Shown: positions 1 through 10,000 of the stretch, piece after piece
How positions within the stretch are numbered: position 1 is the first letter of the stretch
Layout: the number at the start of each line of letters is the position of its first letter
Assembly (NCBI GenBank): GCA_013407085.1
Contig: JACCGJ010001714.1
Span: forward strand, 39,014-103,013
Direction: 5' to 3'
Length of the DNA stretch: 64,000 nucleotides
Source of the DNA: Atriophallophorus winterbourni
Taxonomy: Eukaryota; Platyhelminthes; Trematoda; Plagiorchiida; Microphallidae
Translations under genes and position numbers: made by a program
The notes under the pieces: model-generated
Database searches by the model: none
What the model saw: only the letters and a program-made list of their open reading frames with translations
What the model was told of the DNA's origin: nothing

Positions 1-776
1 TCAGCATTTCGGAGCAGATTTCTTATGCACGTCCGGTCCAGTGATCTACGTGCTTTAGCCTCGCGTATGTAGGGTTCATCCTGATTCAGCACCAGGACAT
101 TACGAGATTTGTCTCGAATCCCTAAACGCGCTGATTTAATCATTTCAATGTCCCTGGAGACTTTCTCGAGGCTAGAAACGACAGCAGCAAGTAGGTTTGA
201 ATGGGAGGAAGGAAGCCCACTGGTATTCAAAATCTTTTTCGATTTAGCCTTACTTCGACCTTTACGATGCTTCGAAGGCGATCCCTCTGCCGTGATAGTA
301 GCAGCTACAGCTTGAGTCGACGCCCTATCCACTATGTTGCTGTTTCGAGGCTTTTTGGAACGAGAATTTTTTCTCGTAATAACAATCGAATCAGCCTTCA
401 CTGACGGAATAGCTTCTTTGGTGCTATCGCGTGGCTTTTTAGGACGAGAAGATTTAGTCCCCGTAAGATTCGATTTGTTGGTCCTCGTTGTGCTCTCCCT
501 CACAACTTCAGCATAAGATTTTTTACGGTTAGGCTGTTTTGGAGTGACAGGTTGCCCGGGAGAAGCGATTTTGGGTTTTTCTGAGAATGCCTTTTTCGCG
601 GCCCATTGGCACTCGCTGCACATCCATTGAAGCCAACGATGCGCTACATACACCTTATAATGCTCGGGATGTATTCTCGAACATTTCGGATGAGCCCATC
701 TCTTGCAAGTATGGCACTCAATACCCTTAGCTACCTTTCGGTGACATGAATTTTTCAAGCAACTAGCATTAATCAT
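1..776 (-). CDS. CR1-type LINE open reading frame 1, PHD-like zinc finger (partial)
   Basis: The frame starts at an ATG (776-774) and stays open for about 258 codons to the left edge, so its C terminus is outside the window. Residues 6-60 carry a cysteine/histidine pattern of PHD type: CLKNSC, then CHTCKRWAHPKC, then CSEC. A basic, serine-rich linker follows (two similar stretches ending in RPKKP and SKKP), then a block reading NVLVLNQDEPYIREAKARR. The same block, with changes, occurs in the ORF1 of LINE I at 59.9 kb (NVLVFNRAEPYIKESKSRR), which makes this an ORF1 of the same broad CR1 group. Such proteins are thought to bind the element RNA; that role is family knowledge, not visible here. 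I see no stop or frameshift, so this is one of the better preserved ORF1 copies in the window. Confidence 0.75.
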   Translation of the reverse strand, partial: MINASCLKNSCHRKVAKGIECHTCKRWAHPKCSRIHPEHYKVYVAHRWLQWMCSECQWAAKKAFSEKPKIASPGQPVTPKQPNRKKSYAEVVRESTTRTNKSNLTGTKSSRPKKPRDSTKEAIPSVKADSIVITRKNSRSKKPRNSNIVDRASTQAVAATITAEGSPSKHRKGRSKAKSKKILNTSGLPSSHSNLLAAVVSSLEKVSRDIEMIKSARLGIRDKSRNVLVLNQDEPYIREAKARRSLDRTCIRNLLRNA

Positions 777-783
777 TGTGTAA

Positions 784-1056
784 TCAATAATGGAATAGTG
801 AGCCAGAAAATAATTTCAGAGAGCGTAATAGGGAGCACGTCAAATTTGAACGTACCGCCAAAATATGTTGTTGGAAATATAAGGCAACCCCACCACCGAT
901 TTTGGCGTCTGCTTGATCTGAGCGAAAGAGTCTGTATCCAAGTATGGCCAGCTCGGGATCATTCTGCTCAGGTGAGAGCCAGGTTTCAGTCACCGCAATG
1001 ATCGATGAAGGGTCCCGTCTAATCCGATAAAACAGTTCATTCAATTTGTTTCTCAA
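784..1056 (-). pseudogene. LINE M ORF2 start: AP-endonuclease N terminus
   Basis: The translation has the opening blocks of an apurinic-endonuclease-like LINE domain: RNKLNELFYRIR, then IIAVTETWLSPEQND, then GGGVALYFQQ. These contain the ETWL glutamate block and the glycine-rich block conserved in CR1 and Jockey endonucleases. A codon upstream (VIYFNA-stop-SLRNK) has become TGA, and the domain is cut off soon after the glycine block. It is not functional. Confidence 0.7.
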
Positions 1057-1082
1057 GCTTCACGCATTAAAATATATCACTT

Positions 1083-1976
1083 TCAAAGATCCAGATCCCT
1101 CCGAATGCCTATCGTCAGAGGTTCCCAACAAACTTTTGGCCTCATCCTCAAAACCTGAAAATCCACAATGCGCAAGTTAGTTTCACTTGCGGCTCTGCGC
1201 TCACTAATCTCCTGAGAAGCTTTTTGCTTCACACCATCTTCCGGAGATAGATCACGCAGGAGTCGAAGTTCACTAACCTTTAACCTGTAACCTCTCATTA
1301 GCAGTAAGGTGACTTGCCCAACGGAGTCTAACATGTTCTTTAACGGTCTTGGGCGATCACCTATCGCTTGCCTGTGGCCTAGAAGAAACGCTGTGCGTAC
1401 CGTTACACCCTTTTCACCTTCGTCGTAAAGGGGAACAAGAGCAGAATTTAAGAACTCGAGTTCCTGTTTAACACTGTCTATCGCCAAAGCACCTGTCTTA
1501 GCACAAACCGTGTCAACTTGAAGCTGAGTACTTGCGAGCTTAAAACCAGTCGGTGGAAGGCATATCTTACATATTGTGAGAATGATATCGCATGAATTTT
1601 TCTGAAGCCAACGATATATCTCCGGCTTCATTCCACCACATCGAATATGTATCCACATCAAACAAATTTCACATTGAACAGTTTTAGCGTTATTGGCGAC
1701 CTGTTTATAACAAACCAGAGTGAGTAGCGGAGCCCCCATTCTCTTGAGGATTCCTTGCAGTCGGTGCTGCATGATCTCCTTTTGCAGATTTACGAGTCGT
1801 ATCCATGTTTGAATCCGTTGAAAATAGAATAAAAGTTCTTGTAATAATCTTGAAATCGATCGGATTTCCACAAAAATATCAAAATATCGTAAGAAGCAAA
1901 CGTCGACGTTGATCTTGAAATTCAATCCTAGGATTTCTGACCTAAAATACCAGTTCAATGAATTATCCTTGCACAT
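1083..1976 (-). pseudogene. LINE M ORF1 with PHD-type zinc finger
   Basis: An open stretch of 297 codons. Residues 89-139 show cysteines and a histidine spaced like a PHD finger: C89, C102, C105, H110, C113, C136 and C139, with QCEICLMWIHIRC as the core. The first roughly 75 residues look unlike known ORF1 starts and probably include non-coding leader; the true start may be a methionine just before the finger. The C-terminal half is unremarkable and polar. It ends about 30 bases before the ORF2 endonuclease block, the compact arrangement usual in CR1 LINEs. Confidence 0.6.
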
Positions 1977-1984
1977 CCAAAACC

Positions 1985-2335
1985 TTTCCCTTGCCCGGAG
2001 TACCTCACCTGGGTCATTTTCTCAGCGGTTTAAAAGCAGATCCAACAGTCGCTCAAATAGACCTAATATTTGTTACTACCACCGTTGATTTGGCGCGAAG
2101 GCTATTCACTACACGTTGCCATGTACTTTTACCACTGAGACCGAAAAACAGGGAAACTTCATTACCAGGCAGTAAACACGGCGGTTCTGTCTGGCAATAC
2201 CACTAGCCGTCTACTCCACGTCAGCGATAGTTCAACCAGTTTGCGTTTTCTGATCGACACTGGTGCGGAAGTCAGCGTTATCCCACCCACAAAATCAGAC
2301 CGCAAGAACCCATCCCCCAGACTTTCCGAGCGGTA
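1985..2335 (+). pseudogene. Gypsy-1 gag C terminus and aspartic protease
   Basis: One frame gives SNRPNICYYHR, a stop, then FGAKAIHYTLPC: the unusual CHC-type motif of CsRn1-like gag rather than a classical CCHC knuckle. After a frame change the next block reads SLRFLIDTGAEVSVIPP, with the catalytic aspartate in DTGAE, as in retroviral-type aspartic proteases. A stop follows soon after. Damage: at least one in-frame stop and one frameshift. Confidence 0.7.
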
Positions 2336-2419
2336 AATGGTACCTGAATTTCCACTTACGGTAAGCGTTCCATTTCTGTAGATCTAGGTCCATGACGCAA
2401 TTTTCGGTGGATTTTCATT

Positions 2420-3172
2420 GTGGCGGATGTAAATTTGCCGATTTTGGGTGCAGACTTCCTTTCTAATTTTAATCTTTCTGTTGATTTGGCTAATCGTAAG
2501 CTCATTGACAATTTAACAAAACTTAATGCATTGGGAGTTCGCTGTAATTCACCCATGCAAAGAATTCTTGTGCTTATTCCAGAGACATCTTCTACATACA
2601 GTTCCCTCGTTACAGAATTTTCTGATATTTTTAAACCTTCATCTTCTACCACTCCTGGTAAGCACGATGTCAAACACCATATTGTAACCCGCGGTCCGCC
2701 TATTTTTAAAAAACCTCGCAGATTGGATCCCAGAAAGCTTGAAGTTGTCAAATGGGAATTCGAGCACATGTTGGAGCTTGGTGCCATTCCACCCTCTCAT
2801 TCTCCCTGGCCTACCCCTCTGCAAATTTTGAAAAAGAACAAAGCGGACGCCTGGCGCCCATGTGGTGATAATGGTTCCCTAAATCGAGTGACTGTCCCTG
2901 ATCGTTATCCTATTTTCCAAAAACACGATTTTGCCCTATCCCTTAACGGCAAATCCGTTTTCTCTATGTTGGATCTAGTTCGTGCCTATCATCAGATACC
3001 CGTTGCTGAAGAGGACATCCCAAAATCCGCACTCACCACTTCATTCGGTTTGTTTGAATTTCTAAAAATGCCATTTAGCCTACGAAATGCTTCTCAAACA
3101 TTCCAGAGATTCATGGATCAGGTTTTTCAAGGTTTGTCTTTTGTTCATGTGTATATTGATATTCTGCCTTGA
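2420..3172 (+). pseudogene. Gypsy-1 reverse transcriptase
   Basis: A 250-codon frame contains, in order, the pre-RT stretch ([13 protein letters not shown]), the thumb-side motif [11 protein letters not shown], a degraded DYRxLN ([11 protein letters not shown]), the motif with catalytic aspartate [15 protein letters not shown], the [15 protein letters not shown] block and FQRFMDQVF. It stops in the active site: YIDI is read where YIDD is expected and a stop follows two codons later. The palm is therefore catalytically dead and the connection to RNase H is lost. Confidence 0.85.
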
Positions 3173-3208
3173 AAATCCGCCTCGAACGCAGCTACTTCAC
3201 TGGCGTGC

Positions 3209-3603
3209 ATGTCTACGTGTTCCAATGCTAAGTTATCACTCGGGACAGACGCCTCTGAAGAAGCAGTTGGTGCAGTTCTTCAACAAGAAGTCGACGGTAT
3301 CACCAAACCACTTGCTTTCTTTTCCCGACGTCTCCAACCAGCACAGACACGATATAGTACGTTTGGCTGTGAATTGTTGGCCATCTATTATGCAATACGT
3401 CGTTTTCGCCATTTGCTAGAAGGTCGCAATTTCACTGTTTGGACCGACCACAAGCCCTTAACATTTGCCCTTGCTGCTCCTTCAGATAAATATTCACCTC
3501 ATGAGATCCGACATTTGGACTTTATTTCCCAATTCACAAGTGATTTTAAATATTTGTCTGGACCATCCAATACTGTGGCTGATGCATTTTCCCGTATGGA
3601 AAT
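3209..3603 (+). pseudogene. Gypsy-1 RNase H
   Basis: The frame shows LGTDASEEAVGAVLQQ (first catalytic aspartate), FFSRRLQPAQTRYSTFGCELLAIYYAIR (catalytic glutamate in the CELLA block), FTVWTDHKPL (second aspartate) and SGPSNTVADAFSRM, the usual end of the Gypsy RNase H domain. The domain is nearly complete. It is then cut by the left LTR of Gypsy-2; the last codons read beyond 3603 belong to that LTR. Confidence 0.85.
3599..3603. other. Target-site duplication GAAAT, left copy of Gypsy-2
   Basis: GAAAT precedes the left LTR and recurs at 7103-7107 after the right LTR. Confidence 0.92.
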
Positions 3604-3911
3604 TGTAATGGAATTGAATTAAAATTCGAATCCCAACAGAAATCGAATTGAGAAGTCACGGAACGGCAAACAGAATGTAATGTGTTTAACGGGTGAGTTG
3701 ATTATGTACCAAAATCGTATTTAACAGATGAATATTGTTCACTGAGTTATCCAACAGAAAATCGGTGGAATGCGAGTGATAACGATAACAGGAAATCGAT
3801 AAATCAATATGGCGTTATCGGCAATCGAAACTTGACATCCTGTTGGAGGAGAGGTCGGCCAACCAGCTCAGCTTGCATCGTGGTGGGTAGGATTTGCGGA
3901 ACCACACCACA
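3604..3911 (-). repeat. Gypsy-2 3' LTR (308 bp)
   Basis: TG...CA ends; aligns over its whole length, without gaps, with 6795-7102. Contains GATAACGATAACAG and GGCGTTATCGGCAATCG. Confidence 0.95.
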
Positions 3912-4241
3912 ACCTTCCTCCCTCAAAATTGTTGCGTTGTTCCGATTCGCCAACCTCGCAGACCTTCTAAGAGCAGTTGACTCCTGAGGTTTCACACTTG
4001 GTTCTGGTTGATGCGTTGATTCCTGATTGATGTTTTCCTCTACTGACCTTTTGAATTGTACTTGACTTTTGTGGCGTTGGTGCACACTTGCATCCTTTAG
4101 GTCAGTGATCTCAATCATTGAATTTCCGATCTGTCGCGTGACGATGCCATGAGCAGGTCTCAAGTCGTTTCCTCTGAAATAAGTCACATCTCTCGAGTCC
4201 ATTCGGTGCAGGGGAGTTCGGAGTGTCCTGGATTTGAACAA
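3804..4241 (-). pseudogene. Gypsy-2 integrase C-terminal domain
   Basis: Open for 145 codons: VTYFRGNDLRPAHGIVTRQI, GNSMIEITDLKDASVHQRHK, the C-terminal barrel and its basic end (LRRSARLANRN). Typical of the Mag clade. Codons after IPTT run into the LTR. Confidence 0.8.
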
Positions 4242-5560
4242 CTTGGCTGGGCTCTCTCTGGTCGTGCAATGGACGGCATACGGTATTGCAGTAGAAAGTT
4301 ATCAATGAATACGTCCAAGGCTTGGAAGCTCCCAGGATTGGCTGAGTGAATAGCACTCTTGATAATTTTCACAAGATTCTCTGCAGCGCCATTGGAACAT
4401 GGATTGAATAAGAATTGCAGAGCTTGGTGGTCCGTGACAATCTGGAATCGTATTCCGAATAGATATTTGTAAAGTCGCTTGACCGCCCAGAATATCGCTA
4501 GTGCCTCCTTTTGTGTTTGTGAGTATCCTCGTTCTGCTTGGTTCAACAATCGGGATATACGGATGATCGGAAACCCTTCCTGCTCCAACACAGCACCAAT
4601 TCCGACGTCCGATGCATCTTTGATCAAAGTGGTGGGTTTTATAGGCGAAAACGCCACCAGTACTGGTTGGTCCACGATAGCTTGAATCAAGGTGCTCAAC
4701 ACTGACTCCAGTTCATCATTCCATTTCCACTTTTCTGCATGCTGAGCAAGAAATAGCGGTTGTGCCCGGGCTGCGAAATTCGGAATAAATCGTGAGTAGT
4801 ATTGAAGACAATCCATGATTGATCGCAGTTTGCATTGGTCACTTGGTGATTGCACATTAGCAAGTGCATCGTATCGAGTAGGATTTGGTCGGTATCCTTC
4901 GGAATCTATCACGTAGCCAAGAAATTGTAGTTCATTGACTCGGAACACGCATTTTGACGGCTTGATTGCTACGTTTTCAGCTGCAAGTCGTTCCATCAGT
5001 GCCAATAGTCTTTGGTCGTGTTCCTAATGCGTTCTCCCGTAGGTAATAAGATCGTCCTGGTAGGCTCGGACTCCTGGTAGGCCTTGGATCACCTTATCAA
5101 TTGCCGATTGGAATATGCCTGAGGACACATGCAATCCGAATAGGAGAAAATTGAATTGAAATAAATCCCATGGAGTATTGATTGTCGTCAGTGGTTTTGA
5201 CTTCTATTCGAGTGGTACTTGCAAATATGCATTCGCAAGGTCAATCTTTGAGAATATCTTACTACCGTGAATTGCCCTCATAAAGTCTTCCGGCTCTTCT
5301 GTTTTCGCGGCACAACGCTTCAGTCTCGGGTTAAGTGTTAGTCTGTAGTCGCCGCGTATTCTCGGTGTCTTTCCATCGCTTTTCACAGCTACAACAATAG
5401 GTGTTGCCTATGCTGACGAACCAACTGGAGAAATGATGCCAGTGCTTTCCAACTTCTTCAGGGTATTGGAGACGCCGTCTCTTACACCATAAGGCAAAAT
5501 TCTACGTTTCACTAATATCGGATCACCTTCAACTTCCAGTGTTGCTGGCTCTACCTTCAT
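4184..5560 (-). pseudogene. Gypsy-2 reverse transcriptase and RNase H, truncated
   Basis: The palm starts in 5204-5386 (GDYRLTLNPRLKR, FSKIDLANAYLQVPLE, the first aspartate). The YDD region around 5010-5060 reads YQDDLIT in a broken frame. From 5005: NVAIKPSKCVFRVNELQFLG, YYSRFIPNFAARAQPLFLAQ and TTLIKDASDVGIGAVLEQEG (RNase H, with KDAS for TDAS), EALAIFWAVKRLYKYLFG and FQIVTDHQALQFLFNP. The next codons (NGAAENLVKIIKSAI) belong to integrase, at its catalytic glutamate, so the end of RNase H and the first two-thirds of integrase are deleted. Confidence 0.85.
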
Positions 5561-6147
5561 GCCACAAGTGTTCGTTGAACATTGGACGACAAATTTTCGT
5601 AGGAGGACTGAATTTGTTCTCCTGAATTCTCAACGGGCACAACATTCAGCGATACAGGATGCTTGAGGGCTCGCAGGGCTTTCAGACCGATGATTGCTAG
5701 ACTGCTTCTAGATACCAAGAATCGTACTGGAATTGAAATCTCCTTGTCTTGTTTCACAAATAAAGTGGTTCCACCTGTCAGTGGCAAATTGTGTCCGGTA
5801 ACGCCACGAAGTTTAACGTCGGTCGGTTGCACATGCGCCTCTGGGGCCACCCGGTTTAAGATTTCGGCGGGAATGACTGATTCACTGCTACTGGTATCGA
5901 CGATGAATTCAGCAGTTTCACTTGAATCAAACTGCGAGGATTTGTAGATGAATTGTTGTGCTGGACTCTTCAGTTGCAGAACATAAGTTGAACCGTCATC
6001 CTCCTGATTGACAACTGGATTCTGTTGGGTCAGGTTGAATTGTTTACTCCGACAAACCTTCTTTATATGTCCGCTCTTACAGCATCCATGGCACACTGCA
6101 TTGCGAAATCGACAAGTTGACCGCAAGTGAAGATCACCACACGACAT
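5557..6147 (-). pseudogene. Gypsy-2 zinc knuckle and protease
   Basis: Begins with two cysteine motifs: CGDLHLRSTCRFRNAVC and CHGCCKSGHIKKVC, the second a CCHC-like knuckle of Mag type. The protease active site is FIVDTSSSESVIP, where DTG has become DTS, so the enzyme is probably inactive. Then LPLTGGTTLFVKQ and IIGLKALRALK (flap and C-terminal block). About 100 bases further a frame break leads to reverse transcriptase. Confidence 0.8.
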
Positions 6148-6775
6148 GCACTTACGGTCTTGTCTCGGGCTTGGTTTTCACTTGTCTTGTTGGCCTGGTG
6201 CCGGTGTCTTGGCTGATTGGATCTGAGTAAACTTTTCTGAAAGAACACGGCACCTTGTTCGGTTGTCGCAGCAGTCACATCATCTCGCTGCTCACAGATT
6301 TCACGGGCTTCGGCGTAGGTCAGGTCAGGTTTCATCAGCATTTTTCTTTGTAGGTCAACATTGCTAATACCAGCAATGAGACTATCCCTCAAATTATCTT
6401 CTAATAGATCACAGAATTCACATTTAGCAGCCTGTTTCTGTAGAATAAGGATGAACTCACGGCAGCTTGTATTAGGATTTCGGACCAGTGTGTTGAATTT
6501 TGCTCGTTCGGTAGCTTCGAAATTCACCGGCATGACATGCTTCAGTAGGAGCGTCTTCAAATCTTGGAACGGCAGTGATGCAGGAGCCTTTGAATAGAAT
6601 AGGTTCTTAAGTAACGAATATAATTCACGTCCCCCGTAGGTCAAAAAAATGTTGACTTATTCTCTGGCTTGACGTCCTTCCGAATATTGCTCCACAGCTC
6701 GAATCGTTCCACCCACTCTTCAATTTCTCCAGGATTAGAATGAAGATTTAATGGTTCAAGAGTCGGTTGATCCAT
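6063..6775 (-). pseudogene. Gypsy-2 gag
   Basis: Starts at the ATG at 6775 (MDQPTLEPLNLHSNPGEIEE) just after the primer site. A run of seven T near 6645 shifts the frame after NKSTFF, and the protein continues TYGGRELYSLLKNLFYSKAP, FNTLVRNPNTSCREFILILQ and DSLIAGISNVDLQRKML in the next frame. These are Mag-type capsid blocks (RELY, ADLRKLA-like). The frame then gives way to the zinc knuckle frame. Confidence 0.8.
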
Positions 6776-6776
6776 C

Positions 6777-6794
6777 CTGCTCGCGACGCCAAAT
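6777..6794 (-). promoter_or_regulatory. Gypsy-2 primer-binding site
   Basis: The plus strand next to the 5' LTR reads CTGCTCGCGACGCCA and then AA; the CCA end suits the 3' end of a tRNA, whose complement primes reverse transcription. Mag-type elements are reported to use tRNA-Ser; the identity here is inference. The gag ATG follows within a few bases. Confidence 0.55.
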
Positions 6795-7102
6795 TGTAAT
6801 GGAATTGAATTGAAATGCGAATCCCAACAGAAATCGAATTGAGAAGTCACGGCACGGCAAACAGAATGTAATGTGTTTAACGGGTGAGTTGATTATGTAC
6901 CAAAATCGTATTCAACAGATGAATATTGTTCACTGAGTTATCCAACAGAAAATCGGAGGGATGCGAGTGATAACGATAACAGAAAATCGATAAATCAATA
7001 TGGCGTTATCGGCAATCGAAACTTGACATCCTGTTGGAGGAGAGGTCAGCCAACCAGCTCAGCTTGCATCGTAGAGGGTAGGATTTGCGGAACCACACCA
7101 CA
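6795..7102 (-). repeat. Gypsy-2 5' LTR (308 bp)
   Basis: Same ends and length as the left copy; it lies upstream of gag for the minus-strand coding direction. Confidence 0.95.
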
Positions 7103-8053
7103 GAAATTTCTACAGTCCGTCATTCCCCCTTGGATCTACAGCAGCTAACCCTTGCTCAACAGAACGACCCGGAGCTCTAACAGTACGACACATCATCATT
7201 TTCTAGTGTTCGACAAATTCCCGTGCCCAATTTAAACGTGCACATATTGTGTGATTTTTCTACGACCCAACCCCGTCCTTTGGTTCCACATTCATTCATA
7301 CGAATAGTTTTTGATAAAATCTACGGTTTATCTCATCCCGGTATCCACGCTACTCTCAAACTTATCAGCGGGCGGTTTATCTGGCCGAGTATGCATAAAG
7401 AGATTCAATCATGGACTTAATCTTGCATCCAGTGTCAACGCAGCAAATTCCAGCCTCATACCATCAGCGCCCCTGGATTATTTCCTCTACCGCGCGAACG
7501 TTTCCAACATGTCCACATCGATCTGGTAGGTCCCATGGCTATATCCAATGGTTTTACATACATTCTTACTTGTATTGATCGCTTCATCCGTTGGCCCATA
7601 GCTGTTTCTATTCCTGACATTAGTGCGGAAACGGTGGCGAAAACTTTCCTGCAAAGCTGGATTAGCAACTTTGGTGTTCCATCAACCATAACCACTGACC
7701 GTGGATCCTAATTTTACTCAACCCTGTTTCGTAAGTTAAATAACCTTCTTGGTACGAACCACATTCAAACTACAGCATATCATCCCTGTGCTAATGGTCT
7801 GGTAGAAAGATTTCATTGCCAGTCGAAGGCTGCGTTGATGTATCATGGAAATATAAAGTATTGTGCAGAGCATTTGCCATTAATTCTTCTCGGTATCCGT
7901 ACGTCTGTGAAAGAAGATCTTGGTTGTTCTGCGGCTGAGTTATTATATGGCATGATACTCCGTCTCCCAGGTGAGTTGATCGCATCACCTGACGTTTCAA
8001 TTGACGTTAGCATTACTCATTACGTCAATCTTTTACGAACATTCATACATTAA
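7103..8053 (+). pseudogene. Gypsy-1 integrase: zinc domain and catalytic core
   Basis: Resuming after Gypsy-2, the frame runs through the segment before integrase and the block GLSHPGIHATLKLISGRFIWP, the zinc-binding N-terminal region typical of CsRn1-like integrases, then stops at 7420. In another frame the core follows: HIDLVGP (first D), TITTDRGS (second D, followed by a stop) and NGLVERFH (catalytic E), so the D,D-35-E residues are all recognisable. At least two frame breaks and one in-frame stop are present. Confidence 0.8.
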
Positions 8054-8500
8054 TTACGCGTAACTCCTACCCGTTCCAATAACCGTCTTTTTTATCTTCC
8101 TACCGATTTCCGAACATGTGATTTTGTTTTTGTTTGAACGGATCAGGTTCGTAGACCCCTTCAACCTCCCTACAGTGGCCCTTTCAGAGTAATCAGCAGA
8201 CATGCGAAGTATTTTATCATCGACAAGAATGGTGAGCACGACGCCGTCAGCATTGATCGTCTCAAAGTCGCCTATGTTGAGTCTGCTGTCTCTTTCGAAC
8301 ATGACGCTGTTCCCACCAAGATTGAAAGCACTGCTGAGACTGCAGTTATTCAATTTCTACCCACTCCCTCAAATTCAAGTGAACATTCATCACAGTCCAC
8401 ACAGTCTACCCAACCATGTATATACTCACCCCCATCTGTCCCCAAACTCGAGTAACTCGTCCCGGTCGTACCGTCAGGTGGCCCGCTAACTAACCGACTT
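8054..8500 (+). pseudogene. Gypsy-1 integrase C-terminal domain
   Basis: From about 8155 one frame reads PPYSGPFRVISRHAKYFIID and continues with NGEHDAVSIDRLKVAYVES, the GPF/Y-type tail of Gypsy integrases. The same block, diverged, is found twice in element K1 (for example RHDTVSIDRVKPAF), which ties Gypsy-1 and K1 to one clade. The frame ends near 8490 with a basic TRPGR motif, the usual last residues of these polyproteins. Confidence 0.75.
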
Positions 8501-8549
8501 CTCCCAATGACGTTTTCGAGCGTTTGCATCCTCTTTTCCAACGCTCTAG

Positions 8550-8880
8550 GAGGACAGTATTATAGTGTTTTCCATTTGCATAACTTTTACTGCGCTTGTT
8601 TTACTGCTTATGCCGAGTAGCGGTTTATGTACAGATAAAGCGCGTGGTTTTTGGATTACACGTGGCGTTACGCATCTCTTGTTCTGTTTTGAGACAAGCT
8701 CCATCCATTGTCGTGAATGTGCTGGAGTTCATGTGTTCTGTGGTTGCGTGATCTGAACTAGATCGGAATAGCATTGTGTTTCAACTATGAACTATAAACT
8801 GCTAGTGGTAACTCTCCTAGTTGCCCAGTCTTATTTATTACTTTATCTAGACTAGGTTTACCACTACAAATATAATTTCT
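8550..8880 (+). other. Possible 3' LTR of Gypsy-1, unproven
   Basis: This stretch follows the integrase stop and a short purine-rich run (GGAGGACAG), the place where a 3' LTR would begin. No second copy is present in the window because the 5' end of Gypsy-1 is missing, so LTR status cannot be tested here. A segment from TGTTTTCC to ACTACA would fit TG...CA ends. Otherwise I see nothing in it. Confidence 0.25.
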
Positions 8881-8884
8881 TCTG

Positions 8885-8998
8885 CACGAATCCTGCGGTA
8901 GTTTATCCCAATGAGCCTGAAAAGTGTTTCCAGAAGTCTATTCGACATCGCTTCCTAGCCAGTTTAAGTGAATGGACTCGGGTGCCCAGCTATATATA
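8885..8998 (-). mobile_element. LINE I-family fragment, C-terminal coding end
   Basis: About 110 bases resemble the 56.54-56.66 kb part of LINE I, including the shared string GGTGCCCAGC at its right end and the run AGTGTTTCC. In LINE I this codes for the last part of ORF2. The fragment runs into a TA repeat and then the assembly gap, so its full extent is unknown. Confidence 0.6.
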
Positions 8999-9000
8999 TA

Positions 9001-10000
9001 NNNNNNNNNNNNNNNNNNNNNNNNNNNNNNNNNNNNNNNNNNNNNNNNNNNNNNNNNNNNNNNNNNNNNNNNNNNNNNNNNNNNNNNNNNNNNNNNNNNN
9101 NNNNNNNNNNNNNNNNNNNNNNNNNNNNNNNNNNNNNNNNNNNNNNNNNNNNNNNNNNNNNNNNNNNNNNNNNNNNNNNNNNNNNNNNNNNNNNNNNNNN
9201 NNNNNNNNNNNNNNNNNNNNNNNNNNNNNNNNNNNNNNNNNNNNNNNNNNNNNNNNNNNNNNNNNNNNNNNNNNNNNNNNNNNNNNNNNNNNNNNNNNNN
9301 NNNNNNNNNNNNNNNNNNNNNNNNNNNNNNNNNNNNNNNNNNNNNNNNNNNNNNNNNNNNNNNNNNNNNNNNNNNNNNNNNNNNNNNNNNNNNNNNNNNN
9401 NNNNNNNNNNNNNNNNNNNNNNNNNNNNNNNNNNNNNNNNNNNNNNNNNNNNNNNNNNNNNNNNNNNNNNNNNNNNNNNNNNNNNNNNNNNNNNNNNNNN
9501 NNNNNNNNNNNNNNNNNNNNNNNNNNNNNNNNNNNNNNNNNNNNNNNNNNNNNNNNNNNNNNNNNNNNNNNNNNNNNNNNNNNNNNNNNNNNNNNNNNNN
9601 NNNNNNNNNNNNNNNNNNNNNNNNNNNNNNNNNNNNNNNNNNNNNNNNNNNNNNNNNNNNNNNNNNNNNNNNNNNNNNNNNNNNNNNNNNNNNNNNNNNN
9701 NNNNNNNNNNNNNNNNNNNNNNNNNNNNNNNNNNNNNNNNNNNNNNNNNNNNNNNNNNNNNNNNNNNNNNNNNNNNNNNNNNNNNNNNNNNNNNNNNNNN
9801 NNNNNNNNNNNNNNNNNNNNNNNNNNNNNNNNNNNNNNNNNNNNNNNNNNNNNNNNNNNNNNNNNNNNNNNNNNNNNNNNNNNNNNNNNNNNNNNNNNNN
9901 NNNNNNNNNNNNNNNNNNNNNNNNNNNNNNNNNNNNNNNNNNNNNNNNNNNNNNNNNNNNNNNNNNNNNNNNNNNNNNNNNNNNNNNNNNNNNNNNNNNN
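9001..10000. other. Assembly gap of 1000 N
   Basis: Exactly 1000 unknown bases, a standard placeholder size, bordered on the left by a TA repeat. The true length and content are unknown, and reading frames across it have no meaning. Confidence 1.

Larger units (their letters stand above)
777..1976 (-). mobile_element. LINE M, CR1-type 5' fragment
   Basis: This fragment keeps the end of an ORF1 and the beginning of an ORF2 in the order expected for a CR1 LINE on the minus strand. The endonuclease stops after about 75 residues, where sequence leading into the next ORF1 begins, so the element is cut at its 3' side by a younger insertion or a deletion. On its 5' side it meets the Gypsy-1 remnant near 1976. 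No target duplication was found. Confidence 0.65.
3604..7102 (-). mobile_element. Gypsy-2, Mag-like LTR retrotransposon, internally deleted
   Basis: Two 308-bp LTRs (TGTAATGG to CCACACCACA) flank a minus-strand gag-pol with a 5-bp GAAAT duplication on both sides. The coding order is gag, zinc knuckle and protease, reverse transcriptase, RNase H, then an in-frame jump to the last part of integrase. The gag and zinc knuckle resemble the Mag clade of Gypsy elements. The LTRs differ at about ten positions by eye. It split Gypsy-1 and is younger than it. Confidence 0.92.
1977..8549 (+). mobile_element. Gypsy-1, CsRn1/Kabuki-like LTR retrotransposon, split by Gypsy-2
   Basis: Coding remains appear in Gypsy order: gag C terminus with a cysteine motif (CYYHR), aspartic protease, reverse transcriptase, RNase H, then, after the nested element, integrase with its zinc domain, catalytic core and C-terminal domain. 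The 5' LTR and most of gag are absent, because LINE M abuts the left end. The copy carries several frame breaks and stops and has lost the second half of the YIDD box, so it cannot be active. The split lies between the RNase H end and the integrase start. Confidence 0.85.

Noticed and set aside
798..1001. Plus-strand open frame over the LINE M endonuclease
   Set aside because: It is the antisense of a recognised endonuclease block.
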